Assembly (NCBI GenBank): GCA_934330725.1
Contig: CAKRGM010000007.1
Location: 1 to 64,000, forward strand
From: an uncultured Lachnospiraceae bacterium
Lineage (GTDB): Bacteria > Bacillota > Clostridia > Lachnospirales > Lachnospiraceae
Direction: 5' to 3'
DNA length: 64,000 nucleotides
Shown here: positions 54,692 to 63,929 of the stretch, one piece after another
Numbering within the stretch: position 1 is the first letter of the stretch
Layout of the letters: each line of letters begins with the position of its first letter
Translations under genes and position numbers: made by a program
The notes under the pieces: model-generated
Told to the model about the DNA's origin: nothing
What the model saw: only the letters and a program-made list of their open reading frames with translations
Databases searched by the model: none

Positions 54692-55225
54692 TTACTGTAC
54701 AAGTATCTTAGTCAGTGTAACTGAATAAATAACATCTGACTGGAATTTATCCTTAAGATATGACAAAAGATCATCCTCGATTGTTGTCTTATGAGTTGTA
54801 ATATCATTATACTGATATTTTAAAGCTTCCGTAGTTACTTCACTGACAATAACTTTCATGCCATTCTTTATACTGTTTACTTTTGTTTCATAATCCTTTG
54901 CAGTTTTATCAACGCCTATGGAAACATTTAATACAACATAATGTGTCTTGCCTGAATCTGTATATGATATTGTTATATCAGCACTATCATTATTAGTAAC
55001 ATCTATGTATTCAACATCATCAAGACTTGTAGTCTTATCAGAGCCTGAACTGCTGTCGGAACTGTCTCCCACATCAAGGTCTATTATATTAGCTACTTTT
55101 GATATCAGCTTATTGGTTTTATTATTATTTGACACCAGTGAAAATGTTAATAAAACCGTTAATACAAGATTCACTAATACTAAGGCAAGCGTTATAACAT
55201 TAAGCATGCTTTTTTTCATATTCAC
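54692..55225 (-). CDS. fliL: Flagellar basal body-associated protein FliL
   Basis: 177 residues. One membrane segment (about 9-29) is followed by a Ser/Asp-rich spacer and a periplasmic-type domain with VVLNVSIGVDKTAKDYETKV and LLSYLKDKFQSDVIYSVTLTKILVQ at the end. FliL surrounds the stator and stabilises torque generation. It lies between motB and fliM. Confidence 0.88.
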   Translation of the reverse strand: MNMKKSMLNVITLALVLVNLVLTVLLTFSLVSNNNKTNKLISKVANIIDLDVGDSSDSSSGSDKTTSLDDVEYIDVTNNDSADITISYTDSGKTHYVVLNVSIGVDKTAKDYETKVNSIKNGMKVIVSEVTTEALKYQYNDITTHKTTIEDDLLSYLKDKFQSDVIYSVTLTKILVQ

Positions 55226-55256
55226 CCTCCATACTTCACTTATTTTATATATTAAT

Positions 55257-56060
55257 TCAACTGTTATATGAATTATATATCTTTATTTCCACTCGCCTGT
55301 TCTGTGCTCTTCCTTCAGGCGTAGAATTATCAGCCACAGGCACTGCATCCCCACGTCCTGATGAGGATATAGATGCCGGATCAAAGCCCTTCTGACTGAC
55401 AAAATAATCATATACTGAATATGCCCTGTACAGTGAAAGCATCATATTATTAGGATACTGACTTCTGCTAATCGGCACATTATCTGTATGTCCCTCTATT
55501 GAAATGACATTGCTGTCATACTGTTTTACTGCATCTGCAACTTTATCAATAACTTTAAGTGCATCATCTTTAATTTCTGCTTTACCTGAATCAAATAAGA
55601 TTCCGCCATTAATATTAAGCATTACATATTTACTGGTAGCAGTAACATCCACATCTGAAGCAATCTGGCTCTGTTCAAGCTGCTGCTGTATATTGTCAGC
55701 CATTTGTTCTGATTCAGAAAGACCTGATTGTTCAACTTCCTCGTATGCACTTTTTATTTCTTCGTTTGCTTCTCCTTCTGTATTAAGGCCCATATTACTA
55801 TATTCAACACTAAGGTCGTTAAGCTGGCTTACACCACTGCTTATTAATACGCCTTCATCTGAAATTGCAGAGCCCCCCGCCGGAAGAACGCTGAAAGTAG
55901 CAGACAAAGAGGCAGCTACTTTCTGAAATTTCTGTGCATCAACTGTAGACATTGAAAACAGCAATACAAAGAAGCACAAAAGCAGATTCATTAAATCACT
56001 AAACGTTGACATCCACGCTGGTGAGCCGCCGCCGCTTTCTTCCACCTTTCTTGAAGCCAT
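55257..56060 (-). CDS. motB: Flagellar stator protein MotB
   Basis: 267 residues. The N-terminal membrane segment has PAWMSTFSDLMNLLLCFFVLLFSMS; Asp22 is the likely proton-carrying residue. A helical plug and linker (about 50-130) precede the OmpA-like peptidoglycan-binding domain (about 140-262), with VISIEGHTDNVPI and LSLYRAYSVYDYF. It anchors the stator to the wall. The motA stop overlaps its start by one base. Confidence 0.96.
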   Translation of the reverse strand: MASRKVEESGGGSPAWMSTFSDLMNLLLCFFVLLFSMSTVDAQKFQKVAASLSATFSVLPAGGSAISDEGVLISSGVSQLNDLSVEYSNMGLNTEGEANEEIKSAYEEVEQSGLSESEQMADNIQQQLEQSQIASDVDVTATSKYVMLNINGGILFDSGKAEIKDDALKVIDKVADAVKQYDSNVISIEGHTDNVPISRSQYPNNMMLSLYRAYSVYDYFVSQKGFDPASISSSGRGDAVPVADNSTPEGRAQNRRVEIKIYNSYNS

Positions 56061-56875
56061 CAGCCTTCACCCCCAACTTCCTGATTATCCTGTGAAATAC
56101 TTTCTCTGCCTTTCGGTGAAATAAATGACTTTAACTTTTCTTCAATTACACGCGGATTTTCACCGGCCTGTATTGACAAAATGCCCTCAATTACAATCTG
56201 CTTCATCTGATATTCTTTGTCATTAATTGATTTCAGTTTATTACTTACAGGTGTACAAAACCAGTTAGCAATAAGTGAACCATACAGCGTTGTCAAAAGA
56301 GCGGTTGCCATGTTAGGCCCGATAGTTGATGAATCCGTAAGGTTTTTAAGCATGTTAACAAGTCCTATCAGAGTACCTATCATACCCCATGCAGGGCCTA
56401 ATGCTGCCCACGTGTCGAAGAAGCCTGCTGCATTCCTGTGACGCTCATCCATATTTGTAATTTCTGTTTCAAGAATTCCTCTGACAAGTTCTGGCTCAGT
56501 TCCATCAACGACAAGAAGTATTCCTTTTTTCATAAATTCATCATCGAGGTTTCCCGCAACTTCCTCAAGTGCAAGCAATCCCTCTTTTCTTGCAACATTT
56601 GACAACTCGATTATTTTTGAAATTGTTGTCCCATGATCAAGTTTCGGATCCTTTAAGGCTACACCGAAGCCTTTAAATCCACTTAAAAAATCTTTCATTG
56701 TATATGATGTAAGTAATGATGTAAGCGAACCGCCTATTGTGATAACGATTGAAGCTGGATCAATAAAACTATCTGTTATCGCAGCCACACCACCACTCGA
56801 TATAATACCGAAAATAACCATTACAAAACCAATAACAATACCTAATAAAGTAGCTAAATCCACACCCAACACCAT
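56060..56875 (-). CDS. motA: Flagellar stator protein MotA
   Basis: 271 residues with four membrane segments. LSNVARKEGLLALEE in the cytoplasmic loop, AAGFFDTWAALGPAWGMIGTLIGLVNMLKNL in parts and MATALLTTLYGSLIANWFCTPVSNKL in the last two segments identify MotA. With MotB it forms the ion-driven stator. It starts 18 bases after flbD. Confidence 0.97.
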   Translation of the reverse strand: MVLGVDLATLLGIVIGFVMVIFGIISSGGVAAITDSFIDPASIVITIGGSLTSLLTSYTMKDFLSGFKGFGVALKDPKLDHGTTISKIIELSNVARKEGLLALEEVAGNLDDEFMKKGILLVVDGTEPELVRGILETEITNMDERHRNAAGFFDTWAALGPAWGMIGTLIGLVNMLKNLTDSSTIGPNMATALLTTLYGSLIANWFCTPVSNKLKSINDKEYQMKQIVIEGILSIQAGENPRVIEEKLKSFISPKGRESISQDNQEVGGEG

Positions 56876-56893
56876 CCAATCCTAATTATTATT

Positions 56894-57085
56894 TTATTTT
56901 GCTGTGTTATATATTTCTTTTTTATATTCAATTACCTTTTCACGTATCTTTTCACAGCTGTCCGTCACAATATACTTTGTGCCCGTTGTTAATGTAATCA
57001 CCGTATCCGGAGTTTCCTGAACCGTCTGTATAAGATCGACGTTCAGAAGAAACTCTGAGCCATTCAGCTTTGTAACATAAATCAT
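56894..57085 (-). CDS. flbD: FlbD/SwrD family small flagellar protein
   Basis: 63 residues, typical length. MIYVTKLNGSEFLLN at the start and VQETPDTVITLTTGTKYIV in the middle define the family. In Bacillus (SwrD) it supports motor torque for swarming. It is the first gene after a spacer with a hairpin and a promoter, followed by motA and motB. Confidence 0.93.
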   Translation of the reverse strand: MIYVTKLNGSEFLLNVDLIQTVQETPDTVITLTTGTKYIVTDSCEKIREKVIEYKKEIYNTAK

Positions 57086-57124
57086 TTATTCATCCCCTCA
57101 TTCATGCACAATTTTAATATATAT

Positions 57125-57154
57125 ATTATAACAATCATCACTACCATTTTGCAA
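57125..57154 (-). promoter_or_regulatory. Sigma-A promoter before flbD-motA-motB
   Basis: On the minus strand TTGCAA, 18 bases, TATAAT, about 40 bases before the flbD start. The -10 is perfect and the -35 matches 4 of 6. The surrounding 150 bases are very AT-rich, which favours promoter activity. Confidence 0.55.
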
Positions 57155-57298
57155 CAAAATAAGACAAATTAGGGTATATTTTTTACAAATTTCAGACATA
57201 TTTTGTTAATTTTATAGTAATAAAATTTTTTAATTTTTATAATTATAGCTTTGATGTGAAATTTTTCTGTCCTTTACAAGGTTATTTACCAAACAGAC

Positions 57299-57340
57299 AG
57301 AACGGAAGCTTGTATTGCAAACCAATACAGCTCCCGTTCT
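57299..57340 (-). terminator. Hairpin after flgE, partial terminator or processing site
   Basis: AGAACGG-AGCT-GTATTG pairs with CAATAC-GCT-CCGTTCT with small bulges, a stem of about 17 pairs, 15 bases after the flgE stop. The tail on the minus strand (GTCTGTTTGG) is a poor U-tract. It divides hook genes from stator genes. Confidence 0.5.
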
Positions 57341-57354
57341 GATAAAAAGCTTTA

Positions 57355-58662
57355 CTATCTCTTAAGATTTATAAGTTCCTCAAGCAATGTATCTGAAACA
57401 GTAATAACTCTTGAATTCGCCTGATAACCTCTCTGTGTTATAATCATCTGTGTAAATTCCTGGGCGAGATCAACATTTGACATTTCAAGATAACTTGATT
57501 TCATTGATCCGTTAGTAGATACATCTTCACCTATTCCATCGAATTCACCACTGTTCATAGTAGCACGATAAAGATTCTCTCCTACCTTTTCAAGTCCTGC
57601 CGGATTTGAGAATGATGCAACAGCTACCTGACCAATCGTCTTTATATCACCATTGCTATAATTAGCAACAATACGTCCGCTTGTATCAATACCGACTGCA
57701 GTCATTGTACCTACCGGTTTTCCTGTTCCTTTTCCATCTATTCCTTTTGCACCAATAAGCTTTGAATCACTTGCATAGTATGTAACCTTTGTCGCATCAA
57801 AATTAATTGTTGATGTATTACCGCTGTTTGTACCTATATTAGCAACATCATCACCGCCTGTAATCTGAAGCTGAAGTGATGACATAACATCCGAAATAGC
57901 CTTACCTGTAGTTGAATTAAACTGGAACGACTTATCACAGGATACTGTAAGTGTAGTAGGCTGTGAATTCTTTGTAACACTTCCGCCTATTATTGAATAG
58001 CTCACAACGCCATTCTGGCTGTTCTGTGCATCATAGCTGGCTGTAAGTGTTGCCTGATACTCATTACCAAGTGAATCATAAAAATTAACTGTAAATGTAA
58101 CATCATCTGTATTTGCTGCACTTATATTACCACTTACCGAAGCTGATGTAGTAGCCGCCGGCGATGTTTTTTCAAACTTTGTACCACCAACATAAACAGC
58201 TGAAACTTTATCTTTTATAACATTTCCGTCATCATCTACCTGCCAGCCAAGCACATGTGAACCTGATGCTGTTACAAGCGCACCATCAACATCTTTTACA
58301 AAATTACCGGCTCTTGTGAAGCATGTTTCTCCATTATTATCGATGATAAAGAACTGGCTTCCATTAATCATAAGATCATATGGATTTCCTGTACTTTCAG
58401 GTGATCCCTGTGATTCCATATTAGTTGTAATAGAACCAATTGCTGAACCAAGACCTATCTGTCTTGGATTTGAACCACCCTTTCCCGTTTCAGCGTTCGC
58501 ACCTGATGCAGACTGTGTTGTCTGATAAAAAACATCGCTGAATGTAGCCGACTGCGATTTATAACCTACTGTATTAACATTTGCTATATTATTACCACTA
58601 ACATCAAATTTTGTCTGATGTGCCTTTAAACCAGACACAGCAGAAAACAATGATCTCATCAT
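57355..58662 (-). CDS. flgE: Flagellar hook protein FlgE
   Basis: 435 residues. The N-terminus MRSLFSAVSGLKAHQTKFDVSGNNIANVNTVGYKSQ (in parts) and the C-terminus YLEMSNVDLAQEFTQMIITQRGYQANSRVITVSDTLLEELINL (in parts) form the conserved coiled D0 domain. GNPYDLMINGSQFFII lies in the middle. It polymerises into the hook. It starts behind GGAGG. A hairpin follows the gene. Confidence 0.96.
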   Translation of the reverse strand: MMRSLFSAVSGLKAHQTKFDVSGNNIANVNTVGYKSQSATFSDVFYQTTQSASGANAETGKGGSNPRQIGLGSAIGSITTNMESQGSPESTGNPYDLMINGSQFFIIDNNGETCFTRAGNFVKDVDGALVTASGSHVLGWQVDDDGNVIKDKVSAVYVGGTKFEKTSPAATTSASVSGNISAANTDDVTFTVNFYDSLGNEYQATLTASYDAQNSQNGVVSYSIIGGSVTKNSQPTTLTVSCDKSFQFNSTTGKAISDVMSSLQLQITGGDDVANIGTNSGNTSTINFDATKVTYYASDSKLIGAKGIDGKGTGKPVGTMTAVGIDTSGRIVANYSNGDIKTIGQVAVASFSNPAGLEKVGENLYRATMNSGEFDGIGEDVSTNGSMKSSYLEMSNVDLAQEFTQMIITQRGYQANSRVITVSDTLLEELINLKR

Positions 58663-58754
58663 GATATTTGTCCTCCTGATATTTTATTCTGAATATCGTG
58701 AACTGTTTTTGTTTTTTCTGTCATTCAAAAACAATATGCCTCCTTACGGTCCGG

Positions 58755-59180
58755 CTATATAATAACAGCACCATCAATATTCGTATAAATATTTTCATTA
58801 TCTTTCCCCTGATTCATAGCTGTAACCACTGTATTATTCCCTGTATTTATAATAAATGCAAGATTATCCATTAGAACCAGTGACTCTTTTATTCCCTTAA
58901 GTGATGCTTTTTTTGCTCCCTCATTCAGTCTGATAATCTGATCATTTGTAAGCTTTATATCCCTCTGCTCAAGTCGCTGTCCTGCATGTTTTGAAAACTT
59001 CAGCCCATTAACCGACGCATTCTCATAATCATCAGCCTGCCGGATATCTTTTTTCTGGTTTAATATATCACCAAAAGATACACCGGATGTATTTGCATCA
59101 ACTTCTTTTTTCTGAACAGTCCTCAATTTGCTTGTGGCCTGCTCAATAGATGTAAATCCACCTGTAATAATATTACTCAT
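58755..59180 (-). CDS. TIGR02530-type flagellar operon protein
   Basis: 141 residues. The core LKFSKHAGQRLEQRDIKLTNDQIIRLNEGAKKAS (in parts), then SLVLMDNLAFIINTGNNTVVTAM, matches the small family found between flgD and flgE in Gram-positive flagellar operons. Its role is not established; a link to hook length or assembly is suggested only by position. It starts 11 bases after the flgD stop. Confidence 0.88.
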   Translation of the reverse strand: MSNIITGGFTSIEQATSKLRTVQKKEVDANTSGVSFGDILNQKKDIRQADDYENASVNGLKFSKHAGQRLEQRDIKLTNDQIIRLNEGAKKASLKGIKESLVLMDNLAFIINTGNNTVVTAMNQGKDNENIYTNIDGAVII

Positions 59181-59191
59181 TAAACCACATC

Positions 59192-59644
59192 CTATTTCTG
59201 CTTATCACTAATAGATTCAATATATTTTTTATAGTAATCATCATCAATCACCGTATTAAGATCACTGACATCATACAAATTGCCGCCAATACTTAAGCAT
59301 ACTTTTCCGTCTATATTAGTCCAGTAATCAACTTTTCCAACAACGTATCCACTACTATTAAGATTAGTTTTCATCTCAACAACTTTTCCAACAAGATTAG
59401 AAGCTGACTGCGTCTGCATTGACGACAACATATCCTTTGTAGCTTCAACCTGTGAAAATGTAGCCATCTGTGCAATATACTGCGAATTATCCATTGGTTC
59501 AAGCGGATCCTGATATTGCATTTCTGTTACCATAAGTGTTAGAAAATCATTTACGTCTAAAGTTGTTTTATTCTTACCAGAGGCTGAAGTTGAACTTATC
59601 TGCTGTGTATTAGTGTTACTGTTATCTATTCCATTTACCGGCAT
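59192..59644 (-). CDS. flgD: Flagellar hook capping protein FlgD (short form)
   Basis: 150 residues, the short form usual in Firmicutes. LDVNDFLTLMVTEMQYQDPLEPMDNSQYIAQMATFSQVEATKDM (in parts) is the conserved N-terminal assembly part. The C-terminal region has only a short beta part. FlgD caps the growing hook. It lies 26 bases after fliK. Confidence 0.95.
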   Translation of the reverse strand: MPVNGIDNSNTNTQQISSTSASGKNKTTLDVNDFLTLMVTEMQYQDPLEPMDNSQYIAQMATFSQVEATKDMLSSMQTQSASNLVGKVVEMKTNLNSSGYVVGKVDYWTNIDGKVCLSIGGNLYDVSDLNTVIDDDYYKKYIESISDKQK

Positions 59645-59670
59645 TCTCGATTTCTCCTTTCAAATGTCTT

Positions 59671-61164
59671 TTATGCTGTAAATTCCACACTGCTATTGCT
59701 GTTTGCAATAATGTCTGAGTGTTTTTCATCAGCATCAGATATTTCATCAGCATCATCATCATTGATACCTGCAAAATTAATTTTTTTTGCTGACACCTTA
59801 GGAGCATTATTTTCCTGAGGTTTATTTCCCGCAAAGCTCTGATCTGATTCAAAGCTGTGGCTTGCAAAAGTTATCTCAACAGCCTCAACTTTAATTCCCT
59901 GTTTTTCAAGGTTTTCTTTTAAAGTTGCCATCTGTGATTCCAAAGCTTTCTTAACCTGCTCGTTTTCAACATTAATCTGTGCCGTTATAGCTCCATTTTT
60001 TGCAATTATGTTGATGCTTAATCTGCCAAGGCTCTGTGGATTCAGCTGAATTTCCATGCTCTGTGCTGTCTGGCTGCTCATAACCTTAACCGTATCCACT
60101 ATCTGTCTTATAAGATTATTCGTATTTATCTGGGCATCTGTCATATCAGCAGCTGTACTCTGAAATGTCTGCTGCAGACTCTGTACAAGATTCTGAGAAA
60201 TATCCTGTGCCGCCTGCTGTGAAAGATTCTGCTGTGCATTTCTGCCATACTGCCTGCCAGTATTTGATGAAGTGCCATCTTTTCCTGACTCTGTAACTAT
60301 TTTTTGTCTTAAAATATTTTCAAGTGTCTGAGTTGCATTGTCATCTGCTGCTACGTCATTCCGGGCAACATTCTGATCAGTAATATCATTTTTTACTGCA
60401 TCCGCAGCATTATTTTTTACATCATCCGTTATATTTCCGCTTTCATCCGCCAATGTCTGATCAGCTAAAGCTTCCATGTCCTGATCTGATATATCTGCGC
60501 CAAATGCAGAAGCATCCAGATCTGCGTTCGTATTATCATTAATATTCTCATATGATTCACTAAGCTTTGTCATAAAATTATTAATGTTCTTTAAAACCGC
60601 TGACTGAAAATCATCTGTTATAAGACTCATAAGATCATTTTTACCGGACAATTCCAATACAAGTTTAGCAACATTATCCGCTTTAAACAAATCAACATAT
60701 GTAAGGCCAAGTGTCTGCATTGCACTATCAAGTTCATCATCCGTAACATCAAGCTGCTGTTTGATATAATCTTTAATGCGGTTACTTAGTGTTTCTTTTG
60801 CATCATCATTATCCTGATCGGCGACATTGTTAACATTTGAATCACTGCCAGCACCTGATGTCTTATTACCGCTGGAATTATTAGATACCGCGCCACTTTT
60901 TCCTTTTCCAGAAACAGTTTTATCTGCAAAGTCTGTAGTCTTTACTGTCTGTGTTTTAGTGTCTGACGCTTTTCCAGTCTGATTAATAATACTATTATTT
61001 ACATTCTTTGCATTTGCTTTCGTAGAATTTTTCAACTGATTTGCCATTGACTTTGACATAATACTCCCAAAGCAACTGCCTGTATCATTTTTCACAGCCG
61101 TATTATCAGTATCAGCAGGTATCAGATTCTTATCAATTGCATAGCCTGTCAATCTGCCTACCAT
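59671..61164 (-). CDS. fliK: Flagellar hook-length control protein FliK
   Basis: 497 residues. The first 350 are low in complexity, rich in Asn, Asp, Thr, Ser and Gln, and act as the flexible ruler. The C-terminal domain (about 370-450) has SMEIQLNPQSLGRLSINIIAKNGAITAQINVENEQVKKALE (in parts), the FliK/Flg_hook signature. It measures hook length and triggers the FlhB switch. It starts behind GGGGGG. Confidence 0.93.
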   Translation of the reverse strand: MVGRLTGYAIDKNLIPADTDNTAVKNDTGSCFGSIMSKSMANQLKNSTKANAKNVNNSIINQTGKASDTKTQTVKTTDFADKTVSGKGKSGAVSNNSSGNKTSGAGSDSNVNNVADQDNDDAKETLSNRIKDYIKQQLDVTDDELDSAMQTLGLTYVDLFKADNVAKLVLELSGKNDLMSLITDDFQSAVLKNINNFMTKLSESYENINDNTNADLDASAFGADISDQDMEALADQTLADESGNITDDVKNNAADAVKNDITDQNVARNDVAADDNATQTLENILRQKIVTESGKDGTSSNTGRQYGRNAQQNLSQQAAQDISQNLVQSLQQTFQSTAADMTDAQINTNNLIRQIVDTVKVMSSQTAQSMEIQLNPQSLGRLSINIIAKNGAITAQINVENEQVKKALESQMATLKENLEKQGIKVEAVEITFASHSFESDQSFAGNKPQENNAPKVSAKKINFAGINDDDADEISDADEKHSDIIANSNSSVEFTA

Positions 61165-61257
61165 GTCTTTTCCCCCCTTTCATAAAAAATATATATTAAT
61201 AAACCAGAAATGCAAAAAATCACATTTCTAATATATTAATCGACATAATAGTGATTT

Positions 61258-62046
61258 TTATTTACCCGGATACATGATTTTTGTAAGTTTAGCTGCAAAA
61301 ACAGTATCCATCTGAGCCATGATATCTGCTCTCTTATTAGCTTTCATCGCCATAAGTATCTTGCATACAAGATCAGTATCTCCTGTCATTTCACCCAGAA
61401 TAGCTGCTGCATTCTTAGGATCCATCTTTGAATATGTATCTGCCCAATCCTGTACCTTTTGTGAGTTCTGTATTTTTTCGACTACTTCCTGATACAGTTT
61501 TGCTGCATTATCAGGATCCATTTGTTCATACCACTTTTTATATTCATCTATACTTGGAGCATTATCTGCATATACTACTTCTTTGTCGAATTCAGCCTTC
61601 TGTTGTTCAAAATTCTGCTGATTTTCTTCAAACTGCTTTAAACGGTCAACTTCCGCCTGAAGCTGTGCTATCGTCTGCTGTGTATCTCCTCCGCTGCTTT
61701 GCGCCTGATCAAGCTGTGCCTCAAGTTCTTTTATTCTGTCAATTGCCTCTGCCATTGTCTTGAAATTATATCCGTTTTCCTTTGCAATTTCTTCATCGCT
61801 CTGTTCAGGCAATATATGATTTATTACCGGTATATTCTTTAAATATGGTCTTAACATACTTCCCACGCCACCAACATCCATCTTGATAAGCAGCCCCAAA
61901 ATAACAAGCCATATTGCTATAACAATCGCAACAATCAGCACATTTGTAACCTTGCCCGGTTTTTCTTCTTCTAAATCCTGATCAAGTTCAGGATTATCAA
62001 CATCAAGTTGTTTTTTTCTTTTTTTCTTAGCCATTCCAATCTCCAT
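61258..62046 (-). CDS. MotE / YlxF-like flagellar protein
   Basis: 262 residues. A basic cytoplasmic start, one membrane segment (about 32-52), a Gln/Glu-rich coiled coil (about 90-155), and a C-terminal MgtE-N-like helical domain (about 175-262). The last has WADTYSKMDPKNAAAILGEMTGD and ADIMAQMDTVFAAKLTKIM. MotE-type proteins sit beside fliJ and fliK and are proposed as chaperones or partners of stator or export parts. It lies 60 bases after fliJ. Confidence 0.85.
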   Translation of the reverse strand: MEIGMAKKKRKKQLDVDNPELDQDLEEEKPGKVTNVLIVAIVIAIWLVILGLLIKMDVGGVGSMLRPYLKNIPVINHILPEQSDEEIAKENGYNFKTMAEAIDRIKELEAQLDQAQSSGGDTQQTIAQLQAEVDRLKQFEENQQNFEQQKAEFDKEVVYADNAPSIDEYKKWYEQMDPDNAAKLYQEVVEKIQNSQKVQDWADTYSKMDPKNAAAILGEMTGDTDLVCKILMAMKANKRADIMAQMDTVFAAKLTKIMYPGK

Positions 62047-62105
62047 TCCAGCATAATATGCAAAACATAAAAATGTATGCGCTATCTATAATATAGTTAG
62101 TCGTA

Positions 62106-62558
62106 TCAATCGCCTGTTTTTTTATCATTATATTTAAAACTGACTAATTCATCAATTTCTTTTTTTTCCTGCTCATTAAGTTCAATTTTAAATTCTTCAA
62201 ATGCCTTCTCTTTCAGCTTGTCCTGTATTTTTCTTTCCTGAATTGTAACATTAAGCTTTTGTCTTGCCCTCTCAAGGTTTCGCTGGGCAATTGTAATCTT
62301 TAAAGCCTGCTCTTTTATATTTTCTTTTATTATTTCAAAATACTCACTGTACTTGCGCACATTAACAATATCTATTTTAAATTCGGAATATTCTCTTATT
62401 CTATTCTCATACTCACGTCCTTTTAAAATCAGACTCTGCATTTTTTCTTCTTCCGCATTTAGTTCAGCTGCCTTTTGTGCGTATTCAGTCTTTGCCTGAC
62501 TTTCAAGCCTGACTTTGAGTTCAAGAATATTCTGCATCTTATAAACGAATTTAGCCAT
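62106..62558 (-). CDS. fliJ: Flagellar export protein FliJ
   Basis: 150 residues, almost entirely helical coiled coil. The start KFVYKMQNILELKVRLESQAKTEYAQ and the even charge pattern fit FliJ. It forms the stalk in the FliI ATPase ring. It follows fliI by 15 bases. Confidence 0.92.
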   Translation of the reverse strand: MAKFVYKMQNILELKVRLESQAKTEYAQKAAELNAEEEKMQSLILKGREYENRIREYSEFKIDIVNVRKYSEYFEIIKENIKEQALKITIAQRNLERARQKLNVTIQERKIQDKLKEKAFEEFKIELNEQEKKEIDELVSFKYNDKKTGD

Positions 62559-62573
62559 AGACCATCACCCTGC

Positions 62574-63908
62574 TTACTGTTTTTTATAATACTCATCATA
62601 ATCAGCAAAGATTTCCGAAAGCATCTTAATCTCATCCTCATAAGAGAATTTTTCATCTACTCCCTGCGTAAGAAAATCATTTACGCTGTCAATTTTTGAA
62701 ATTGCATAATCTATATTTTTATTGGAGCCACTTTTATATGCTCCGATATTTATCAAATCCTCAGCTTCGTTATATGTAGCAAGCACCGTCTTAAGTCTTC
62801 CTGCCATTTTCTTCTGTTCTTTATCCACAATCTGACTCATACATCTTGATATACTCTGAAGCACATCAATAGCCGGATAATGATTCTTATGACCAAGTTT
62901 TCGTGATAACATTATATGTCCATCAAGTATACTTCTGGCCGTATCAGTTATCGGTTCATTAAAATCATCCCCATCAACCAGGACTGTGTATAGCCCTGTT
63001 ATAGAACCAACATCAGATGTTCCTGCTCTTTCGAGCAGTTTTGGCATTTCACTGTAAACGCTCGGCGGATATCCTCTTGTAACAGGAGGTTCTCCTGAAG
63101 CAAGTCCTATTTCTCTTTGAGCCATAGAGAAACGTGTAAGGGAATCCATCATAAGAAGTACATCTTTTCCCTGATCCCTGAAATATTCGGCAATAGCTGT
63201 TGCTGTTTTCGCCGCCTTATTTCTGATAAGAGCCGGTTTATCAGATGTTGCAACAACAAGAACGCTGCGTTTCATACCTTCCGGTCCCAAATCACGTTCA
63301 ACAAATTCCCTGACTTCTCTTCCACGTTCGCCAATTAATGCAATCACATTTATATCTGCTTTTGTATTTCTGGCAAACATTCCAAGCAGTGTACTTTTAC
63401 CAACGCCACTTCCTGCAAAAATTCCTATTCTCTGTCCTTTTCCTACTGTGAGAAGGCCATCAACAGCCTTTACGCCCAGTGGAAGTACTTCATTAATAAT
63501 TTTTCTTGCCATAGGATCAGGTGGCTGAGCATCAACAGGATACTCATTATTTAAACCTGTGCATTCAAAATCGACCGGATTGCCAAGTCCGTCAAGCGTA
63601 TGTCCTAAAATTCCTTCACCAACATTTACCATTAATGGTTTTTCTGTATTTTCAACAATGCAGCCAGGGCCAATCCCTTCAACATTATCAAACGGCATAA
63701 GTAACACACGTGAATCCTTAAATCCAACCACTTCTGCGTACAGCTTCTGTCCGGAATCTTCCGAATAAATAATACATAAATCCTTCAGCTTTGCAACAGG
63801 TCCTATGGACTCTATTGTAAGGCCTACAATTTTTGACACCTTACCAAGTTTTTTATAATAGGTCTTTTCTTTTAAGTTGTAATACTTTGTTTTATCAAAT
63901 CCCGCCAA
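62574..63908 (-). CDS. fliI: Flagellar export ATPase FliI
   Basis: 444 residues starting with TTG seven bases behind GGGGGA. Walker A is AGSGVGKS at 165-172; then ALIGERGREVREFVERDLG, VLLMMDSLTRFSMAQREIGLA (Walker B) and the GEPPVTRGYPPSVYSEMPKLLERAG stretch. It forms the hexameric ATPase that feeds substrates to the export gate. fliH lies directly upstream. Confidence 0.97.
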   Translation of the reverse strand: MAGFDKTKYYNLKEKTYYKKLGKVSKIVGLTIESIGPVAKLKDLCIIYSEDSGQKLYAEVVGFKDSRVLLMPFDNVEGIGPGCIVENTEKPLMVNVGEGILGHTLDGLGNPVDFECTGLNNEYPVDAQPPDPMARKIINEVLPLGVKAVDGLLTVGKGQRIGIFAGSGVGKSTLLGMFARNTKADINVIALIGERGREVREFVERDLGPEGMKRSVLVVATSDKPALIRNKAAKTATAIAEYFRDQGKDVLLMMDSLTRFSMAQREIGLASGEPPVTRGYPPSVYSEMPKLLERAGTSDVGSITGLYTVLVDGDDFNEPITDTARSILDGHIMLSRKLGHKNHYPAIDVLQSISRCMSQIVDKEQKKMAGRLKTVLATYNEAEDLINIGAYKSGSNKNIDYAISKIDSVNDFLTQGVDEKFSYEDEIKMLSEIFADYDEYYKKQ

Positions 63909-63929
63909 AACTAGTCCCCCATAGAAATT

